Of a stretch of DNA of 64,000 nt, positions 58,153 to 64,000 are shown piece after piece. Every line of letters starts with the position of its first letter. The stretch's first letter is position 1. A program made the position numbers and the translations under genes. This stretch comes from Diphasiastrum complanatum (lineage: Eukaryota > Streptophyta > Lycopodiopsida > Lycopodiales > Lycopodiaceae). The stretch lies in contig CM055100.1 in NCBI GenBank assembly GCA_029204225.1, positions 55,695,278 to 55,759,277 of the forward strand, given 5' to 3'. The notes below the pieces were generated by a model. The model was not told the origin of the DNA, did not search any database, and saw nothing but the letters and a program-made list of their open reading frames with translations.

Positions 58153-59105
58153 TGTAGAAATGGGTAACGCGAACGAAGGAAGAGAGAAAGGAATAGTTGC
58201 GAAACAACTCTCTAGTTCTTATGGGCTACTACTACTAGCAAACAACAATCTAAAATGATTGTAGTTGCAAAAATAGACTCACAGCTCGAGCGTTCTCATT
58301 TACAAGATCTTAAAAAAAAAAAAAATCATACTCAAACGAATGGATGAGTACAGTCCGCCAAAGAGATTAGAAGAGGTTTGGTATTACTGTAAATCAGATT
58401 CAGAACGAAGTTCAGTTTAGAATGTAAAATGATAGAGCAATATGATAATGCAAGTTCCTCAAGCGTCAAAGACAACCATCGTCTAATCAAATACCAAGGA
58501 GTCGTAGACGTCCGTGATCTGATCAGAGTGAGTGAACAAGCAATAAGAGTGTACATCTATGTTAAGCACAAATGATAGAAAGTGTTGCTTCTATATTACA
58601 ATGAAAGCTTGAACAAAACAATGATGGATTATAGCCAAAATGGAAGCGTAACTTGGGTGCTCAATATCATTCGTTCTGTTGGCAGAGCATCATGGAGAAT
58701 GCATGAGGAAGATGTATTTATACACCGCATCCTTGTATCTAATTACAATAAATGTTTGTCATCTAACTAAGTACTTCGTTTGACTCAGGGAGTAGTTGAA
58801 CTACAATGACAAAAAGACAGCTGTACAATGAATACATGGTCAGACGACTCGGGAATGCTGACGTGGACAAGAACGTAGCATATTTTTTCTCACTTCACAT
58901 ATTTCAGGAAGTGGCTGGAGACGTTTCTCGTTAAAACAGATAACCTTCGCATTTTTCTCTCACATCGCATTTTTGCAAAAAAGTCAAAGGTGTTGAAAAA
59001 ACAGTCCATTTGTTGAAGTGACTGTTTTGTCACAATTTCTGAAAAATGCAAAAAAGCTGACAAAGAGTTTACTTCTTCGAAATATTTCAAAAAAAAAAAG
59101 TTATT
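58153..59105 (-). repeat. probable 3' LTR of copia element E
   Basis: The segment resembles the LTRs of elements A, C and F in order: a purine-rich start (GGAAGAGAGAAAGGAATAG), a minus-strand TATAAATA at 58722-58715, and a U3 with GCATTTTTC/GCAAAAAAG words. It abuts the downstream end of copia E coding. Both edges are estimates, and the right edge may extend to about 59132. Confidence 0.45.
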
Positions 59106-61450
59106 GTTGGAAAATAGTGAATTTCATGAAGTTGTCAATAAAGTCATGCACTACGGAAACTTCGGAGACTTTGGAAAGAAGTAGCTAAGTCTCTCGCTCA
59201 TCGAAGTAGTCCAAAAGTCGAACAATTCGGATCGAAGTTGTTTAGTGAACCAAGAGTTGAAGTCGTCGAAGATGTCGGACAAGTCGGACAATTTGGACAC
59301 TTCAAAGTTGTTTAGTGAACTAACGAAGATGGTCGTCGAAGATGGCCGAGTCTTCGATGTCCTTCGAATAGCTTGACATTCAAATGTAGAAACAGACGAG
59401 AATGGATACCCTTTGTTATGATGTAGATTAGCCAGAAAGTCGATGAAGTCGACTTCGAGTAATTTGGCAGTGATTCCTGTAGGTATCAGATGAGCACACA
59501 TAGAACCAAAGTAGGTTGCATCTGACCCGAGATCAACGATCAATAAACGTGTAGGAAGAATCTTGAAAAATAAATTAGTATTCACCAAGGAGACATCTCG
59601 AAAAACTTCTGATACTTGATCCTGAGAAGCCCTTTGGTGAAAATGTGTGCAACCATTTTTGTTGTGGAGCAGTATTGAAGAATCACTTGCCCTGAGAAAA
59701 TGTTTTTCCGAATGAAATGATACTAGAGGACAAGTGGGTCAATAACATTTCCATCATAACACAAAATGTGATCTAAACTTCCTTGGATATATCTCATCAC
59801 TCTCTTTAATCCTTTCCCATGAGAGATCCTGGAATAAGACATGAATTGACTTAACGTGCTAACAGTTTATGCTAGATCTGGTTGACCAGAATGCGATGGT
59901 GCTTCTTCTTGAAGTTGTCCATATTTGCTCGAGCTAGCTTGGTCTGGTCTGGTGACAGGTATTGTCGGTTGCTCACGGTCATCTTATGTAGTTGTAGCTA
60001 CATGTTCTATAGAAGAAACATCATCGTTGGAAGATTCCATGCTGCATAAAATAGGATGAAATGACACAACATCCTTTATCGATGGTTGTTTGAAATCATA
60101 CTATGTATGTTCTTGGAAGATTACATCCCTAGAAACAAATGCTACATTGGTGGATGGATCATAAACTTTATAAACTTTATGTTCATCAGGATAGCCAATG
60201 AAAATACATTTATTTGTCCTATGATCCAACTTCTTCCTAGGCTGTTTAGGTACATGAACAAAATATATACAACCAAAGAATTTTAAATGGATGACACTAG
60301 GCTTGTGTCCATGCCATACTTCATAAGGAGTTTTGATGTTGACGACTTTTGTGCTAGATCTGTTTTGTACATAACAGGCTGTGGTAGTAGCTTCTGCCCA
60401 AAACTTCGTAGGTAGATGTGATTGGTGTTGCATTGATCTAGCTGAGTTGGAAAGTGTTCGATTCTTTCTTTCTACAATCTCATTTTGTTGAGGTCAATAG
60501 GAAATTGTAAATTGTCTTCGAATGCCATGTTCAGCCAAGTAGTCAGACACCTCGTTAGAGAGGTATTCGTCGCCACCATCAGTTAGGAGAGCTTTCACTT
60601 TTGTAGATGTTTGAGTTCAGCCATGGCCTTGAATCTCTTGAAGCATTTAAAGGCTTCTGATTTGTGCTTAATGAACATAACTGTAGACCATCTAGAATAA
60701 TCATCTATGAAAGTGATAAAATAAATTGCATCTCCAAAGGAGGAGTTGGTATTGGACAACAAAGATCGCTATGTACAAGATCTAATACATGCTTTGTCTT
60801 GACATAATGTGTTCTGGAAAATTTGCTCTTAGAGTATTTTCCATAGATGCAAGATTCACAGAAAAATGATTTTTTGTCTAATGAAAGAGGGAAATACAAT
60901 CCATCAACTATTTTATTACCACGCATGTAAGAAAGTGATCTTGTATTCACGTGTCCAAATCGACTATGCCACAAAATAGCATGATTGTTCACATTTTCAT
61001 GAGAAGTACTAGCTAATGCAACTGAGTTAGAGAGTACATATAGATTTTCAATTCTAGTGCACATAGTCAGAGTGGTATCTTCATCGAAGATTGTACACTG
61101 TTTAGAAGAGAAAGTAATAGTGTAGCCCTCATTAGTTATCTTAGATACTGATAACAGGTTTTTAGATAGCTGAGGTGCGTGAAGAATATTCGGAACACAA
61201 ATAGAAAGATCGTTCTTGAATACGAACTTGCCTTCCATGCGAATGGTGTTTGAATTTCTGAGGTAGATGAATCAATCTTTGCTATAAGTTGCGTACTAAA
61301 TAAACCATTCCTTGCAAGAAGTCATGTGTTGGGTAGAGCCACTGTCCAGATACCAGGTATCGTAGTTTTCGTTGCTACTGTTGTAAGCCACTAACAGGTG
61401 TGATGGTTTGTCTCCATCAAAATCTTGCGTCTTGAATTTCGCCGCATTGG
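59106..61450 (-). mobile_element. Ty1/copia element E remnant (minus strand), reverse transcriptase deleted
   Basis: On the minus strand: protease WYLDSGSTQHMTSC (about 61360), pre-integrase and integrase start (61238-60705), integrase C-part (60433-60101), and a linker near 60000. The linker is joined directly to PDLA.TVSTLSQFMSYS and VMRYIQGSLDHILCYDG (59880-59740). The whole RT is missing. The RNase H end VAHIFTKGLLRIKYQKFFEM is at about 59650-59595. Upstream it is fused to element F's linker at about 61430-61500. Between 59590 and 59106 nothing conserved is recognised. Confidence 0.82.
60101..61380 (-). pseudogene. copia E protease, pre-integrase and integrase
   Basis: Protease LDSGSTQHMT, then (61238-60705) ILHAPQLSKNLLSVSKITNE, HAILWHSRFGHVNTRSLSYM and CESCIYGKYSKSKFSRTHYV, ending HVLDLVHSDLCCPIPT. 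A frameshift near 60715 and damage to 60430 follow. Then LPTKFWAEATTTACYVQNRS, KTPYEVWHGHKPSVIHLKFF and IGYPDEHKVYKVYDPS appear. The stretch with the SDNGGE motif is interrupted by stops. Confidence 0.87.
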
Positions 61451-61499
61451 AGGAGTCTGACTGCTATTGTTGTTGCTTATTTGCCTTGTTGTAGATGCA

Positions 61500-62606
61500 G
61501 ATTCTCGGCTTGATCTTCTGGTAGGAATCGACTGATGAACCACTCCTGGGACTTGTTGCTGGGTAGCAGCAACGTCTTCGTCTGATTCGCTGTCAAATAG
61601 TGGATCGACAATGGACATGCTTGAGCCTGAAGCTCAAATAGTCATGTCAATGGCAGGTGATGAAGGTTCTCCTAGAACAATATCTTTGTCTTTGATGTCG
61701 ACGAATTGATTCTCGATAAAGACTGTATCCCGACTGTACAAGATTTGCTGGGTATCAGGATCATACAGCTTGTATGTGTTATCAGATGAAGTATATCCAA
61801 TCAGGATGGCCTTGAGACCTTGGAAGTCGAATTTCTTCCTCGTGTCTTTTAGGATCTGCGCGTAGGCAACGCATCCAAACACTCTTAGGTTCTTCACAGA
61901 AGGCTTAGAGCCTATCCACACCTCATGGGGTGTTTTGCCTAAGAGGGCCTTGGTTGAACATCTGTTCTGGACATAAGCTACAGTGGAGACAGCTTCGGCC
62001 CAGAAGCTCTTGGGCAGTCAGCATACATTTGGCTGATTCAACCAGAGTACGGTTCTTCCTCTCGGCTAAGCCATTAGACTGAGGACTATAAGGAGTGATG
62101 CATTGCTGCTCAATGCTTTGGCTTTGGCAGTACTCCTTAAATTCAGTAGAGATGTACTCTCCACCATTGTTAGACCTTAGGGCCTTGATCGTCCTTCCAG
62201 TCTCTTTTTCTACACGCTCCTTGAAGATTCTGAAGCAATTGAAAGCTTCTGATTTCTTTTGGATAAAATACACCATAGTCCTTTTGGAAAACTCATCAAT
62301 AAAAGTTATAAAATATTTTGCATCCTTCAGAGAAGGATTCCTCATCAGGCCACAAATGTCTGAATGCACAACATCTAACAATCCTCTAGCAGTATGTTAA
62401 TGGCTTGATATAAATGGATTCCTAGTCCGTTTACCAACTAAACAGTCTTGACAGACAGATAACTTGACTTTATCATTAGGATAGTCCAGATCTAGAACAA
62501 TAGAATGTTTAGACATTTGTTGTACAACAACATGATTCAAGTGACCAAGTCTATAATGCCAAAGTAAACTTTTATTTGCTTGAATAGAAGTAGAACACGA
62601 AGACAA
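61500..62606 (-). pseudogene. copia F integrase and linker
   Basis: NKSLLWHYRLGHLNHVVVQQ and LSVCQDCLVGKRTRNPF form the zinc region. The core (62381-61923) reads MLDVVHSDICGLMRNPS, FITFIDEFSKRTMVYFIQKK, LRSNNGGEYISTEFKEYC (Asp changed to Asn) and YSPQSNGLAERKNRTLVESA. After a shift come IGSKPSVKNLRVFGCVAYAQ and LIGYTSSDNTYKLYDPDTQQ. A Ser/Arg-rich linker ends SRESASTTRQ. Confidence 0.87.
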
Positions 62607-62677
62607 TTACTCTATCAGCTAGTAGAGTCTTGTTTTCGTGGAAGCTTATCAAGCTACAGAAAATTGTTCTAATACCT

Positions 62678-63874
62678 TGTTGGAAAGAGGGGTGTGAAGA
62701 AGATAATTCGAAAAGAAAATGAACACGAAAAGAAGCGAACTCGAAACTCGAAAAAGAAATGAATTCGAACAAGAATTGTTCGTGCGCAGCGGAATAAGCT
62801 ATCTCACTCTTTCCTCAAGCATGACTACACCTATCAGACTTGAACAGAACATTAGTGATAGAAATCACGTTCGATCTGATTACGTAGCCAAACATTAAGC
62901 ATCAAAAACATCAGAAAGATAATTTGTCACGAACAGCTAGACAAATTATTAGTTGCGAATTATTTGCGAAGAGCTAGACTGATAATCAGTCGTGAATTAG
63001 TCGCGAAGAGCAAGACTAAATATTAGTCGCGAACAGCCAGACTAATAATAATTCGTGAAGAGCAGACAACCAGATTAAGTAATAAGAAAACCAAACAAAA
63101 TGTAGAAAAACATTGCAATATTGACACAAATTTGAACGCAAAACAAAGAGCTGTAATCATATTAAGTATAACGCAGGTCAATAATGTAGGTGAGCACAAA
63201 ACAATAGCGGACATAACCACGTGCTTCACAAAGCTAATCACACAATCTGTAAAGGTGATGAACCTATTATTGACAATACATCTGGAAGAAAAGAATCAAT
63301 ACACGAAAGCATCTACGATGTCTATCTCTGATTATCAATGATGTTTCGTTCTCTCTCTTCTATTCTGATGTCGTTCTGATACACTTCTGATGCTATTATG
63401 ATACTTGTTATTTTTATATGCAGATGGTATTCAATATATACATAATTTTTACAGGTGTGCAGATGAAGAAAGTACAAAAGTGGTCGTGCTATCTGTGGGA
63501 GATCGTGGGTGGCTACTGTCATTGTCAAATATGATTGCACAGTGCATGGGATGAACGTGAGAAGGCCGCAACGTCAGCCTTCGCTAAAAGTAACGTTGAT
63601 GAAAATGCGAAAAACGCGACACTTTGACAAATGCCTTAAAAATTGATTTACAGGGTATCCACGCTTTTCTATAAGGGCACCTTTGGCATTTGTAGGACAG
63701 TGTCGTCTTTTTCACCTGTCATAAATCACGTGTAAAAACACAGTGTTGTCTTTTTCGCCTGTCTTATTTTACATGTAAATATGCAGACTGTGTGACAACA
63801 CAAGTAAATTACAGCAGCATGAATGAAGGCAGATTAACATAGGATTTAGGAGAGTAGATGAGATAAATCCAACA
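62678..63874 (-). repeat. 5' LTR of copia element F
   Basis: 1197 bp from TGTTGGAAAGAGG to GATAAATCCAACA, with a minus-strand TATAAAAATA at 63418-63409. A tandem TTAGTCGCGAA/GAACAGC block lies at 62925-63070. The U3 has GACAGGCGAAAAAG-type repeats in the opposite orientation to those of element C (63690-63790). A PBS-like AAGGTATTAGAAC abuts the inner edge. Confidence 0.85.
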
Positions 63875-64000
63875 TGTCTTTGACGGACAGGCTGCTGGTC
63901 TTTCTCCACATTTGAAGATGACCGATCACCTTTTGAAGAGTGAGGTCAAGTTGTGTGGAGATCATTACAACAAAGTGTTCATAGGACTTTGGTAAAGAAA
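63875..64000 (-). pseudogene. copia gag fragment at right edge (element I)
   Basis: The minus strand reads LPKSYEHFVVMISTQLDLTL, then QKVIGHLQ, the conserved C-terminal part of a copia gag. Element F is inserted in it. Confidence 0.7.

Larger units (their letters stand above)
61450..63874 (-). mobile_element. Ty1/copia element F remnant (minus strand), gag deleted
   Basis: The 5' LTR (63874-62678) is followed after only about 70 bp by GAG_pre-integrase (62606) and integrase (to 61634), then the linker. Gag and protease are lost. The linker fuses with element E's protease region near 61450. It sits inside the gag of another copia element at the right edge; the flank TGTCT (63875-63879) is the expected target copy, but its partner was not found. 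Confidence 0.83.

Noticed and set aside
59151-59588. 145-codon minus-strand frame
   Set aside because: Lies between the copia E coding end and its probable LTR; contains a local repeat and no recognised motif.

Overview
This is plant nuclear DNA. It is AT-rich and dominated by Ty1/copia and Ty3/gypsy LTR retrotransposons in various states of decay, with a few intron-containing host genes between them. Copia primer-binding sites match plant initiator-Met tRNA, there are MITEs with TTA target duplications, and introns run from about 200 bp to 2.2 kb. The two readable host genes (a Tim17/22/23-family protein and a SAM-domain/peroxiredoxin-like-2 protein) and an erythromycin-esterase-like pseudogene suggest a non-flowering land plant such as a bryophyte or lycophyte. 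That placement is inference.

Layout. 1-3.6 kb: nested minus-strand copia elements (A inserted into the leader of an older element H), lying in an intron of a minus-strand SAM/peroxiredoxin-like gene. That gene's first three coding exons are at 4781-3681; the rest lies beyond the left edge. 5-10.4 kb: non-coding DNA with a degenerate tandem array, a Tourist-like MITE, a 113-bp tandem repeat and a GC-rich LTR-like piece. 10.8-17.5 kb: an erythromycin-esterase-like pseudogene (minus) split by a plus-strand copia element B and bordered by two long (CT)n tracts. 17.7-23.9 kb: a minus-strand copia element C with both LTRs. 23.9-30.4 kb: gene-poor DNA with a solo LTR flanked by a TAAAC duplication. 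30.4-47.2 kb: a plus-strand copia element G (duplication CTCCA) interrupted by an 11.4-kb minus-strand Ty3/gypsy element (duplication AAGAT). 48.5-53.8 kb: a five-exon plus-strand Tim17/22/23 gene, assembled here from splice junctions. 54-58 kb: non-coding DNA with a small gypsy fossil and a (GA)n tract. 58.1-64 kb: a mosaic of minus-strand copia remnants (E, F) inserted into the gag of yet another copia element at the right edge.

No element looks autonomous: each carries stops, frameshifts or internal deletions. Three of the copia elements (C, E, G) have lost part or all of the reverse transcriptase, and a fourth (B) has a stop inside it. The most unusual features are the large coiled-coil ORF downstream of the gypsy pol; a 700-bp inversion that flips the end of the gypsy 5' LTR, its primer-binding site and its leader; a repeated GGCGAAGGTT motif in the gypsy non-coding spacers; copia LTR enhancer-like repeats that occur in opposite orientation in related LTRs; and the esterase pseudogene, which is invisible as an open frame.
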